A DNA stretch of 64,000 nucleotides from Flavobacterium sp. PMTSA4 (lineage in GTDB: Bacteria > Bacteroidota > Bacteroidia > Flavobacteriales > Flavobacteriaceae), in the NCBI RefSeq assembly GCF_032098525.1, contig NZ_CP134890.1, positions 62,001 through 126,000 of the forward strand, read 5' to 3'. This document shows, piece after piece, positions 43,798-51,844 of this stretch. The notes beneath the pieces are model-generated. The model was given only the letters and a program-made list of their open reading frames with translations. It had not been told where the DNA came from and did no database searches. Numbering within the stretch: position 1 is the first letter of the stretch; each line of letters starts with the position of its first letter. The position numbers and the translations under genes were made by a program.

Positions 43798-45222
43798 TTA
43801 ACAATCCGCCATATTCACCGCAATAGCAAGTCCGCCTTCCGAGGTTTCTTTGTATTTTGAGTTCATATCTTTAGCCGTTTGCCACATCGTGTTAATTACC
43901 TTGTCCAAAGGCACTTTAGCATTCTTAGCATCGGTTTCAAAAGCAAGTTCCGCAGCATTGATGGCCTTGATAGCACCCATAGTATTGCGCTCAATACACG
44001 GAATCTGCACCAATCCACCAATTGGGTCACAAGTTAACCCAAGATGATGTTCCATAGCAATTTCGGCAGCCATTAAAACCTGGTCAGGCGTTCCACCCAT
44101 TACTTCACAGAGTGCGCCAGCAGCCATGGCAGATGAAACACCTATCTCGGCTTGGCATCCACCCATAGCGGCAGAAATGGTTGAACCTTGTTTAAACAAA
44201 CTTCCTATTTCGCCAGCAACCATCAGGAACTGTTTGATTTCTTTTTCGCCAGCGTTGTGGTTTTCAATCACCAGATAATACATTAACACCGCAGGAATAA
44301 CACCCGCACTACCATTAGTAGGCGCAGTAACCACTCTTCCTAGCGATGCATTCACTTCGTTAACCGCCAATGCAAAACACGAAACCCATTTCAGGATTTG
44401 GCGAAACTTTACTTCGGTTTTTCTTATCGTTTCCAGCCATTCCTGTGGCGTAGAATAATTAGCAAGCCCAATCAATCCTTGGTGCATATCAAAAGCGCGG
44501 CGTCTAACGTTCAAACCACCCGGCAAGATGCCTTCAGAGTGGCAACCAATGTACATGCATTCCAACATCGTGTGCCATATTTTCATCAATTCTTTATTGA
44601 TTTCTTTTTCGCTACGCATCGATTTCTCGTTAATCCATACGATTTCCGAAATAGATTTCCCTTCCTCCGTGCAATAGTTCAAAAGCATGTCGGCATTATC
44701 AATCAAATAAGGGAAAGCACACTTGAATTCCATTTTCTTCTTCGCGTTGATCCGTTCTTCTACTACTACAAAACCACCACCAATAGAGTAGTAGGTGTTC
44801 GAGTAGTTGCCAAGCTCGGTAGTAGCTGTGAAAGTCATTCCGTTGGCATGAAACGGCAGGAAGTTTTTATTAAAAACAATATCAGTATCCGGATTAAACG
44901 TAATGGCGTTTTCGTTCCCCAGATTCAGTTGATGCGTTTTCTGTATCGTCTTGATGATGCTGTCAATATCTTGCACCGGTATCGTTACTGGGTCTTGTCC
45001 ACTAAGCCCAAGCATCACCGCCAGGTCAGTAGCATGTCCTTTTCCGGTTAGCGATAGCGAACCATACAAATCCACTTTCACCGAAACAATAGTATCCAGT
45101 ATTTTTTCTTCACGAAGCTCGTTCAAAAAACGTTCTGCGGCGCGCCACGGACCAAGTGTGTGCGAGCTTGATGGCCCAACACCTATTTTTAGCATGTCAA
45201 ATACAGAGATACACTCTTCCAT
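43798..45222 (-). CDS. sdaA: L-serine dehydratase, iron-sulfur-dependent, single chain
   Basis: 474 residues with beta-domain and alpha-domain fused, as in SdaA of proteobacteria. The N-terminal SVFDMLKIGVGPSSSHTLGP and later motifs APTNGSAGVIPAVLMYY, MGGCQAEIGVSSAMAAGAL and LTCDPIGGLVQIPCIERN (Cys ligands of the 4Fe-4S cluster) are intact. It deaminates L-serine to pyruvate. Monocistronic; the tandem-repeat region lies upstream of its start. Confidence 0.95.
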   Translation of the reverse strand: MEECISVFDMLKIGVGPSSSHTLGPWRAAERFLNELREEKILDTIVSVKVDLYGSLSLTGKGHATDLAVMLGLSGQDPVTIPVQDIDSIIKTIQKTHQLNLGNENAITFNPDTDIVFNKNFLPFHANGMTFTATTELGNYSNTYYSIGGGFVVVEERINAKKKMEFKCAFPYLIDNADMLLNYCTEEGKSISEIVWINEKSMRSEKEINKELMKIWHTMLECMYIGCHSEGILPGGLNVRRRAFDMHQGLIGLANYSTPQEWLETIRKTEVKFRQILKWVSCFALAVNEVNASLGRVVTAPTNGSAGVIPAVLMYYLVIENHNAGEKEIKQFLMVAGEIGSLFKQGSTISAAMGGCQAEIGVSSAMAAGALCEVMGGTPDQVLMAAEIAMEHHLGLTCDPIGGLVQIPCIERNTMGAIKAINAAELAFETDAKNAKVPLDKVINTMWQTAKDMNSKYKETSEGGLAIAVNMADC

Positions 45223-45336
45223 TACGATAACGATTTAGTTAGGGCAAATATAAGTATTTATAATTACCAATTTCCAATTACAAATCACGTTTTAACCAAC
45301 CCAATAAGGAACAATCCAGTATAAATAAATTACAAT

Positions 45337-45672
45337 CCAAACGTACAAGCAAGTATTCGAAACGTACAAGCAAGTATTCCAAACGTACAGGCAAGTATTC
45401 CAAACGTACAGGCAAGTATTCGAAACTTACATCAAAGTATTCCAAACGTACAGGCAAGTATTCGAAACGTACAGGCAAGTATTTGCAAATGACAGGCAAG
45501 TATTAGCAAATGACATCAAAGTATTTGCAAATGACAGGCAAGTATTCGCAAATGACAACCAAGTAATTGCAAACGACAACCAAGTATTTGCAAACGACAG
45601 GCAAGTATTCGCAAATGACATCAAAGTATTTGCAAACGACAGGCAAGTATTAGCAAATGACATCAAAGAATT
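45337..45672. repeat. 21-bp tandem repeat array, 16 units
   Basis: Units begin every 21 bp from 45337 with no indels. Units 1-7 start CCAAACGTACA or CGAAACGTACA; units 8-16 start xGCAAAYGACA. The next seven bases are GGCAAGT, AGCAAGT, TCAAAGT or ACCAAGT, then ATT. The third block is shared by both halves, as if units were shuffled within the array. Confidence 0.95.
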
Positions 45673-45756
45673 TACCATGAATAAACTGCTTTTTTTGCTC
45701 AAAGTGAGGAAAACCGTAAAACACTTTAAAAGTTTTTTTAGTACTTTGATAAAATT

Positions 45757-45773
45757 AGAGGGAAATCCCCCCT
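45757..45773. repeat. Degenerate GGGAAATCCC palindrome
   Basis: AGAGGGAAATCCCCCCT, a partial copy of the palindrome at 25763. Confidence 0.5.
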
Positions 45774-45848
45774 TTTTTTTGAGAAAGAGATTGTTTACTT
45801 TTGGAAATATAAAACGAAACAAACATTCGCTAATCTACCCGATTTTGG

Positions 45849-45893
45849 GTGTATAGACGAAACTTTGTTGCGCTTATACACAAGTTGGCAGAC
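45849..45893 (+). other. Hairpin and left boundary of cassette 1
   Basis: GTGTATA and TATACAC pair across a short loop directly upstream of GTTGGCAGAC (45884-45893), the left half of the inverted repeat bounding the next gene. It could be a short, different form of the cassette site; it does not share the 18/19-nt arm geometry of the other two. Confidence 0.45.
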
Positions 45894-46739
45894 ATATTAT
45901 GACGAAACTACTAAAAATCACATTTATCTTAATATTAATACTTTCTACGAGTTGTGAAAAGACTATGAGCGAAGTAGATTTTGAAAAAAATGTGATGACT
46001 GAAATTTTACCGAGTTTAATTGATTCAACATGTATGGACAGAAGAATGATGTTGAATTTTCCACCGAAATATGGCGAGTTGATTTTTGACAAAGAAGGTC
46101 GATACATAAGAACTGACTCTACAAAAGCAACTAACGAAGAAAAAAAGGCTTTATTAGAATGGAAAAGAAGAAATTTAGAAATTGAAAACGATACTTCAAA
46201 AATTATAGTTGCATTTGAATCAAAAATCAAGTTTAACAATGAAGACTTAAGAGAAGACTTTGAAAAGCATTTTAAAGGAGCAAAACTTCAAAAACTTAAG
46301 AAAGAAGATAGTTTAGAATATAAAATCGATATTGAAAAAATTAAACTTAAAGGCAAATTCAAACTAATGGATTTAAGTAAGTTTCCCGAAAAAGATAAAA
46401 TATGGGGAACCAAATACAATTTCAATTTTTCAGGTGTAGCATATTTTAGAAAAATACAGTTTGATACAACTAAAAAGTACGGAATCCTTGACGGAGGTTT
46501 TGTTTGCGGCGGAAAATGTGGTCAGGGATTTAGAATATACATTAAAAAAGTAAACGGAAAATGGAAAGTTGACAAGATTGATGGAACTTGGATAGTTTAG
46601 AATAAATACGTCTGCCAACAGCCGTTAACCGCTATTGCTGGATTTTCGTGGTTTCACGTCTTTTTTTCACGTAAAAATATTATCTTAGCTGACAGTACGC
46701 AGTTCGCTGGAATCGCAACAGTCGGTTAGCGGCGAAACG
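45885..46739 (+). mobile_element. Putative gene cassette 1
   Basis: One plus-strand gene between GTTGGCAGAC (45884-45893) and its complement GTCTGCCAAC (46610-46619), followed by an attC-like hairpin. If recombination falls between G and TT as in integrons, the unit is 855 bp. Self-complementarity of a cassette's own start and end is what circular excision would require. No integrase is in the window. Confidence 0.55.
45899..46600 (+). CDS. Lipoprotein of unknown function (cassette 1 gene)
   Basis: 233 residues; not recognised. The lipoprotein signal is MTKLLKITFILILILSTSC (Cys19). The mature part is Lys/Glu-rich: FEKNVMTEILPSLIDSTC, then a charged helix, and a C-terminal beta-rich part with FVCGGKCGQGFRIYIKKV and KWKVDKIDGTWIV. 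The CGGKCG pair of cysteines could bind a metal or form a disulfide. It starts 6 bp after the cassette left repeat and stops 10 bp before the right repeat, so there is almost no spare DNA. Confidence 0.8.
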   Translation: MTKLLKITFILILILSTSCEKTMSEVDFEKNVMTEILPSLIDSTCMDRRMMLNFPPKYGELIFDKEGRYIRTDSTKATNEEKKALLEWKRRNLEIENDTSKIIVAFESKIKFNNEDLREDFEKHFKGAKLQKLKKEDSLEYKIDIEKIKLKGKFKLMDLSKFPEKDKIWGTKYNFNFSGVAYFRKIQFDTTKKYGILDGGFVCGGKCGQGFRIYIKKVNGKWKVDKIDGTWIV

Positions 46740-46748
46740 TTATACCGC
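46610..46748 (+). other. attC-like imperfect hairpin A
   Basis: GTCTGCCAAC, 1-nt spacer, left arm (46621-46638, 18 nt, starts GCCGTTAACCG), a variable middle, right arm (46715-46733, 19 nt, ends CGGTTAGCGGC), 5-nt spacer GAAAC, then GTTATACCGC. The right arm has one unpaired extra base. The orientation relative to the genes is that of an attC site. Confidence 0.6.
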
Positions 46749-47470
46749 ATTTAACCAAAATTGTTATGAAGAAGTTTATCTTTCTATCGATTTATTTAAT
46801 CACAATTTTTCATTTGAATGCTCAAGTCAAACTTGACGGCAAAATAATTTCTGCCAAAACAAAACTAAAACCAAGTGAAGAAGTAATGATTACTGTAAAA
46901 GAAACCAATGAAAAATCTTTTACAGATTCTTTGGGAAATTTCACTTTATACAAGCTTGACAAAAACAAACAATATTCAATGGAATTATTTTCATTTCTGT
47001 ATGGAAAAGTAAGCATAGAATTTGAAACTCAAAATGAAGATCAATTAACCAAAACTTTTGAAGTTATTGCTAATTGTGATTTTGATGGTGAAACTGCCAA
47101 AAATGAATGGAAAAACAAATCGGCAAAACTTTACTTGATTGGTTCAATTGCTCCGATTGCTAATTCCAAAAATGATAAAAAGTTTGAAAAAAAATATAAC
47201 ATACAATATTTTGATTTTGGTTGCACTCCGGCGCCGTTAGAGTGTATAATAGAATATAACAATGAGATTTTAAAACTAATGGAAATAAAATACGGTGAAG
47301 AATGGAAAAAAGAAATCCGAAAAGATGTCGTAATAAACTAAACGCGGTATAACAGCGGTTTGGCGCAATGGCTACTTTATTTTTCTTTAGCCGGAAACTA
47401 CTAAGTTCACTTTTTTGCTATATTTACAACTATCAATGAATACGCGCCACTGCGTCCAAGCCGCGGCACG
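46740..47470 (+). mobile_element. Putative gene cassette 2
   Basis: One plus-strand gene between GTTATACCGC (46739-46748) and its complement GCGGTATAAC (47344-47353), followed by the second attC-like hairpin. The predicted unit is 731 bp. The same layout and strand as cassette 1. Confidence 0.55.
46766..47341 (+). CDS. Secreted carboxypeptidase-regulatory-like protein (cassette 2 gene)
   Basis: 191 residues. The signal peptide ends at FHLNAQ (about residue 20). Residues 21-95 form a carboxypeptidase-regulatory-like (Ig-type) domain: VKLDGKIISAKTKLKPSEEV, TDSLGNFTLYKL. The C-terminal part, FDFGCTPAPLECIIEYNNEI then MEIKYGEEWKKEIRKDVV, resembles a conserved tail I recall from other small Bacteroidota proteins, role unknown. 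The stop codon is 2 bp before the right cassette repeat. Confidence 0.8.
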   Translation: MKKFIFLSIYLITIFHLNAQVKLDGKIISAKTKLKPSEEVMITVKETNEKSFTDSLGNFTLYKLDKNKQYSMELFSFLYGKVSIEFETQNEDQLTKTFEVIANCDFDGETAKNEWKNKSAKLYLIGSIAPIANSKNDKKFEKKYNIQYFDFGCTPAPLECIIEYNNEILKLMEIKYGEEWKKEIRKDVVIN

Positions 47471-47476
47471 TTAGCC
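47344..47476 (+). other. attC-like imperfect hairpin B
   Basis: GCGGTATAAC, 1-nt spacer, left arm (47355-47372, 18 nt, starts GCGGTTTGGCGC), a variable middle, right arm (47446-47464, 19 nt, ends CCAAGCCGC), 5-nt spacer GGCAC, then GTTAGCC. Arm sequence differs from site A but pairing, spacers and the extra base in the right arm are the same. Confidence 0.6.
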
Positions 47477-47489
47477 GTGATTTTGAATA

Positions 47490-47522
47490 ACCCCCGCTAC
47501 CGCGCGAGTCTTTCGCGTGGTT
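47490..47522 (+). repeat. Dispersed hairpin element, copy 2
   Basis: CCCCCGCTAC followed by the stem ACCGCGCGA-GTCTT-TCGCGTGGT (one mismatch). The copy at 24963-24992 lies on the opposite strand. Confidence 0.6.
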
Positions 47523-47577
47523 TAATTAATAACCCAGCTCCACAAAATCTCCCAACTTCCTATCTATAAAAACTTCA

Positions 47578-47607
47578 AAGCGAGAGGCAAAAGCCTTTCG
47601 CTTTTTT
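47578..47607 (+). terminator. Hairpin terminator after cassette region
   Basis: AAGCGAGAGGC-AAAA-GCCTTTCGCTT (one mismatch) followed by six T. Confidence 0.65.
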
Positions 47608-47634
47608 ATTCAACTCAAAACCTAAATCAAAAAA

Positions 47635-47672
47635 AGGGGGAAACCCCCCTAAAAAAAGGGGGAAATCCCCCT
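47635..47672. repeat. Two tandem GGGGGAAAYCCCCC palindromes
   Basis: GGGGGAAACCCCCC (47636-47649) and GGGGGAAATCCCCC (47658-47671), separated by T and seven A; same family as 25763. Confidence 0.8.
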
Positions 47673-48002
47673 ATTTTATTTAAAAGGAACTAACTAGCTT
47701 TGGATAAGCGTTCCTTTTATACTTAAAAGCATAAAAATACTATCAGATAATCCAACAAAATAATTAAGTAGTATTTTAAATAATTATGTATTTAAACGAT
47801 TATTATATACTTTTAATCGATAGTAAAGCTAAATTCATACTATTAATTTGTAATCCGATTACATATAAATCTTCAAATTTTGTGCATTTCATCGATTTTT
47901 TAACCAAGATTAAAAAATTTTGCTAAAGCTTTGTAACCAGCAAGTTAAAGATTCCCAGATCTACTTGAAAACATTTTTTATAACCTTTTAAATTGTAATG
48001 CT

Positions 48003-48923
48003 ATGTCAGCACGAAATGAAAACATCGTAACGATGCAAAGAGCAGTAGTCTCTTTTAATGCAGAACAGCCAGCTTCTATCAAGGATTCAATGCCTGGCTA
48101 CAACCTCTTAAACGATTCGTTGAACGCAAAAACCAACCAAATTGGTGCGCTCACGGGTAACCAAGGGCTAAGTCTCGTTGGTTTCCGTCTCAACAAATCC
48201 AACAGTAAAGAAAAATTAGTAACAGAAATCATGACAATTGTCTTTGCAGCGCGTGCCTATGGCGCAGCTACCAACGATAATGTGTTACTAACTTGGATGA
48301 AAGCCTTCTCTCAAACTAGTTTAGTTAGAATGAGAGACACTTACACTATCAATTACTCAGAAGAAATCATTAACAAAGCTACTGCTATTCAGGTAGATTT
48401 AGAACCTTACGGTATTACTACTGATTTTCTACAAAAAGCAACCGATTTATGGAATGAATACAAAGTCGAACTTTCTATTCCTAGAAATCGTCTTTCAGAC
48501 CGTAAAACAATAAATTCTCAAATCAGTCAGCTATTAAAAGAGTGTAAACCAATCCTGTTCCAAATGGACGCTTTGGTAAGTTCAATTAGAAATTTACAGC
48601 CAACATTTTGGCGTACCTATTTCAACAACCGTATAATTGTCAATCATCACGGCAGCGTGCTTTCAGTGCGTGGTTACGTTACAGATGCAAACGGTAATCC
48701 GGTAGATAAAGTAATAGTTACTGCCGCTAATGGCGAAAGAACTACCAAAACTACTGCCAAAGGCTATTTCGAGTTCAAAAACTTACCATTAGGAATTGAC
48801 ACTATCAAATTCTCAAAAGTAATGTACATCGAAACCGCTCAAACAGTGGGTATCGTAAAAGGCGAAAGAATACAACTAAACATCACCTTAGAAAATGCGC
48901 AAACCAATGAAGGCGCAGCATAA
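48003..48923 (+). CDS. Unknown helical protein with C-terminal carboxypeptidase-regulatory domain
   Basis: 306 residues; the main domain is not recognised. Residues 1-215 are mostly helical (SLVGFRLNKSNSKEKLVTEI, FQMDALVSSIRNLQ). Residues about 218-300 are a carboxypeptidase-regulatory-like domain (VRGYVTDANGNPVDKVIVTA, AKGYFEFKNLPLG). There is no signal peptide, although that domain is usually exported. It stands alone with a long AT-rich leader and its own terminator, next to the cassette region. Confidence 0.8.
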   Translation: MSARNENIVTMQRAVVSFNAEQPASIKDSMPGYNLLNDSLNAKTNQIGALTGNQGLSLVGFRLNKSNSKEKLVTEIMTIVFAARAYGAATNDNVLLTWMKAFSQTSLVRMRDTYTINYSEEIINKATAIQVDLEPYGITTDFLQKATDLWNEYKVELSIPRNRLSDRKTINSQISQLLKECKPILFQMDALVSSIRNLQPTFWRTYFNNRIIVNHHGSVLSVRGYVTDANGNPVDKVIVTAANGERTTKTTAKGYFEFKNLPLGIDTIKFSKVMYIETAQTVGIVKGERIQLNITLENAQTNEGAA

Positions 48924-48948
48924 AATTCAATTAGTCTTTCCATCCATG

Positions 48949-48984
48949 AAAATCCTGTTTCAATATAGATTCAGGATTTTTTTT
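48949..48984 (+). terminator. Terminator after 48003 gene
   Basis: AAAATCCTG paired with CAGGATTTT around a 14-nt loop, then a T run. Confidence 0.8.
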
Positions 48985-49093
48985 ATGCAATCATTCTACC
49001 ACTACCAAATTTAAAGAAGCAGTTTCCAGTTCATAGAATAAATACTATCTTGCAATTACTAAACAATAAGTTCATAAAGAAACCAATAATAAC

Positions 49094-51166
49094 ATGAAAA
49101 AATACACATTACTACTGTTAACATTTTTTGGAATGACGCAATCACAAGCACAGGAAGACCAATACTTATGGCTCGAAGAAGTTGACGGCGACAAGGCTAT
49201 GGAATTTGTTAACGAGCTAAACCAAAACACCTTTGAAGAGCTGAGCAAGTGGAAAAGCTATAAATCAATCTACAACAAGTCCTTAGAAATTTATAATTCC
49301 TCTGATAAAATTGCCACTCCAAGCATCAGAGGAAAATACATTTACAATTTTTGGAAAGACAAAGACCATGTTCGAGGCATTTGGAGAAGATGCTTATCAT
49401 CAGAGTATAAAAACAAAAACATACAATGGGAAACCCTCATAGACATTGATGCTATGGCAAAGAAAGACAATGTCAAATGGGTTTTTAAAGGAGCAGTAGG
49501 CTTGAGTCCTGAGTACAACCGTTTTTTAATTCAGCTTTCAAAAGGCGGTGGCGATGCCGTTGAGGTTCGTGAGTTTGACGCCGAAAAAAAGCAGTTCCTC
49601 AAAGACGGTTTTTACCTCGAAGAGTCTAAAGGTAGCGTAGCTTATCTGGATGAAAATACATTAATCGTTTCTGTAGATTTTGGAAGAGGAACCATGACTA
49701 CTTCGGGCTATCCAAGCCAAGTAAGACTATGGAAACGCAACACGCCACTAAAAGAGGCAAAATTACTATACGAAGGAAGAAATAAAGATGTAGGTATTGG
49801 CGGAAGCATCCTTCGCGATAACGATACAAAATATGTCTATATCAGCAGAGCAACTACTTTTTTCACCAGTACCAAAATAATTTGGAAAGACGGCAAAACA
49901 GTTGAGTTAGACCTACCAGTAGACAGTCAGATCAATGGTATTTTAAACAATCAGCTATTAGTAAAATTAAAATCAGACTGGCAAATATTTTTTAAAACCT
50001 ATAAAAGTGGCTCACTGGTAAGCTTAAACATGACTGAGCTTTTAAATGGAAAAAAAGAAGTTTCCCTGGTGCTTGAACCCGATGCACTTTCAAGTATAAC
50101 AAGTGTTGCTAAAACCAAGAACAAATTGATAATTAATCTGCTAACCAATGTTACCAGTCATCTTTATAATTGTTCGTTTAATAACGGTGTATGGAAAAGA
50201 GAAGAGGTAAAAGCACCTGAATTAGGTACTATAGAAATTGAAACCTCAGACGAGAACTCCGATGAATACTATTTTACTTTCGAGAATTTTTTAACTCCGT
50301 CAACTTTATATGTGGCAGATGCAAGTCGCAACAATGTTACACCTATCAAACCATTACCATCCTTTTTTGACGCCAGCAACTACGAAGTAAAACAATACCA
50401 AGCAAAATCAAAAGATGGAACCATGGTGCCTTATTTCATGGTTGCTTCAAAAGGAATGAAACTCGATGGCACAAACCCAACACTTATATATGCCTACGGA
50501 GGATTTGAAATAGCAGAGCAACCTTTTTATGCTGCTTCTTACGGTGATTCATGGTTAAAAGAAGGTGGTGTTTTTGTCTTGGCTAACATCCGTGGTGGTG
50601 GCGAGTTTGGTCCAAAATGGCATCAAGACGGGATGAAAGAAAAAAGACAAAATGTTTTTGATGATTTATATGCCGTATCCGAAGATTTAATTGCAAAAAA
50701 AGTAACCACACCACAACATTTAGGCGTTATGGGTGGAAGCAATGGTGGTTTATTAGTTGGAGTGGCATTTACACAACGACCTGATTTGTATAACGCAGTG
50801 GTTTGTGAAGTTCCATTGCTCGATATGCAACGCTATAATAAACTGTTGGCAGGTGCAAGCTGGATGGGAGAATACGGAAACCCTGATGTTCCTGCCGAGT
50901 GGGAATACATTCAAAAATATTCGCCTTATCAAAATGTGAAAGAAGGAGTAAAGTATCCTGAAGTACTTTTTATAACCTCTACCCGCGATGATAGAGTGCA
51001 TCCTGGTCATGCCAGAAAAATGGCGGCTAAAATGAACGACATGGGGTATAAAATCTATTATTACGAAAACATAGAAGGAGGACACGCGGGTTCGTCTACT
51101 AACGACCAATTGGCCAAAAGAAATGCTATCCGATTTTCGTATTTGTTGATGAAGTTGAAATCGTAA
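49094..51166 (+). CDS. Prolyl oligopeptidase (S9A family), secreted
   Basis: 690 residues. A signal peptide ends about residue 19 (QSQAQ). An N-terminal beta-propeller (about 65-400) is followed by the alpha/beta-hydrolase domain with LIYAYGGFEIA, catalytic Ser in MGGSNGGLL, Asp in TRDDRVHPGHA and His in EGGHAGSS. It is slightly shorter than cytoplasmic enzymes of about 700 residues, and has an export signal as is common in Bacteroidota. It cleaves short peptides after proline. It is 15 bp upstream of a RibD-like gene. Confidence 0.95.
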   Translation: MKKYTLLLLTFFGMTQSQAQEDQYLWLEEVDGDKAMEFVNELNQNTFEELSKWKSYKSIYNKSLEIYNSSDKIATPSIRGKYIYNFWKDKDHVRGIWRRCLSSEYKNKNIQWETLIDIDAMAKKDNVKWVFKGAVGLSPEYNRFLIQLSKGGGDAVEVREFDAEKKQFLKDGFYLEESKGSVAYLDENTLIVSVDFGRGTMTTSGYPSQVRLWKRNTPLKEAKLLYEGRNKDVGIGGSILRDNDTKYVYISRATTFFTSTKIIWKDGKTVELDLPVDSQINGILNNQLLVKLKSDWQIFFKTYKSGSLVSLNMTELLNGKKEVSLVLEPDALSSITSVAKTKNKLIINLLTNVTSHLYNCSFNNGVWKREEVKAPELGTIEIETSDENSDEYYFTFENFLTPSTLYVADASRNNVTPIKPLPSFFDASNYEVKQYQAKSKDGTMVPYFMVASKGMKLDGTNPTLIYAYGGFEIAEQPFYAASYGDSWLKEGGVFVLANIRGGGEFGPKWHQDGMKEKRQNVFDDLYAVSEDLIAKKVTTPQHLGVMGGSNGGLLVGVAFTQRPDLYNAVVCEVPLLDMQRYNKLLAGASWMGEYGNPDVPAEWEYIQKYSPYQNVKEGVKYPEVLFITSTRDDRVHPGHARKMAAKMNDMGYKIYYYENIEGGHAGSSTNDQLAKRNAIRFSYLLMKLKS

Positions 51167-51181
51167 GCAATTAAAAAAAAT

Positions 51182-51730
51182 ATGTCAAAATTAATTATGT
51201 GGAACGTCATCACGTTAGATGGCTATTTTGAAGGAAATGAAAAATGGGATTTGTCTTTTCATGAGAAAATATGGGGAGACGAACTCGAGAAACTATCAGT
51301 TGAGCAATTGCATGCAGCCGATTGTTTGATTTTTGGTAGAGTAACCTATGAAGGTATGGCCGCCTACTGGAAAGATGGTGTTGGCGAAATAGCCGATTTA
51401 ATGAATTCCATTCCTAAAATTGTTTTTTCAACTACATTACCATCAGCCGATTGGCAAAACACTACACTTATTCAAGAAAATGTAGCTGCGGTTATAAAGG
51501 AACTCAAAGCCAAGAGTACTAAAGATATTTATGTTTTCGGTAGCGCAAACCTTTCTGAGACTTTTGTAAACGAAAACCTCTTTGATGAATACCGCATTGG
51601 GATTGCTCCTGTAATTTTAGGAAGTGGTCATCCACTTTTTGAACAAGGTATTGTACCAAAAAATTTAACTTTAATTTCTACACAACCACTTGCAACTGGT
51701 GGAGTAGTGCTTACTTATGTTTCAAAGTAA
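51182..51730 (+). CDS. Dihydrofolate reductase-like RibD C-terminal domain protein
   Basis: 182 residues. LIMWNVITLDGYFEGNEKWD, CLIFGRVTYEGMAAYW, the KDIYVFGSANLSETF glycine motif and ILGSGHPLFEQ match the RibD-C/DHFR-like family. These single-domain proteins bind NADPH; the substrate is unknown. It is probably cotranscribed with the prolyl oligopeptidase gene (15 bp). Confidence 0.9.
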   Translation: MSKLIMWNVITLDGYFEGNEKWDLSFHEKIWGDELEKLSVEQLHAADCLIFGRVTYEGMAAYWKDGVGEIADLMNSIPKIVFSTTLPSADWQNTTLIQENVAAVIKELKAKSTKDIYVFGSANLSETFVNENLFDEYRIGIAPVILGSGHPLFEQGIVPKNLTLISTQPLATGGVVLTYVSK

Positions 51731-51844
51731 CGTTCAATAACGGTTTTAAATAATAATTACCAATTAATAAATAACCAATTTCAATCAAAAGCTTTTAGTG
51801 ATATTGCATTCCAATTTGTACATTTGGGAAAAAGAAAATAAACT

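Larger units (their letters stand above)
45223..45898. other. 676-bp non-coding region dominated by a tandem array
   Basis: It contains the 16-unit 21-bp array (45337-45672), a GGGAAATCCC palindrome near 45760 and a hairpin next to the first cassette boundary (45849-45893). Minus-strand open frames over the array read as heptapeptide repeats only because 21 is a multiple of three; I do not call them genes. Confidence 0.75.
47477..48002. other. 526-bp non-coding region after cassette 2
   Basis: It holds the second copy of the dispersed CCCCCGCTAC-hairpin (47490-47522), a terminator-like hairpin (47578-47607), and two adjacent GGGGGAAAYCCCCC palindromes (47635-47672). The rest up to 48002 is AT-rich leader for the next gene. 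No gene seen. Confidence 0.65.

Noticed and set aside
44398..45051. 217-codon plus-strand frame inside sdaA
   Set aside because: Antisense shadow of an intact, well-recognised serine dehydratase gene.
45337..45672. CRISPR array
   Set aside because: Units are contiguous 21-bp copies with no unique spacers of constant length and no cas genes nearby.
45278..45822. Minus-strand open frames of 73 and 131 codons with heptapeptide repeats
   Set aside because: They run over the 21-bp array, lie in two different frames and stay open only because the period is a multiple of three. No start context or conserved non-repeat part.
45884..47476. Insertion sequence or composite transposon
   Set aside because: No transposase, no target duplication seen, and each inverted repeat bounds a single passenger gene followed by its own hairpin.
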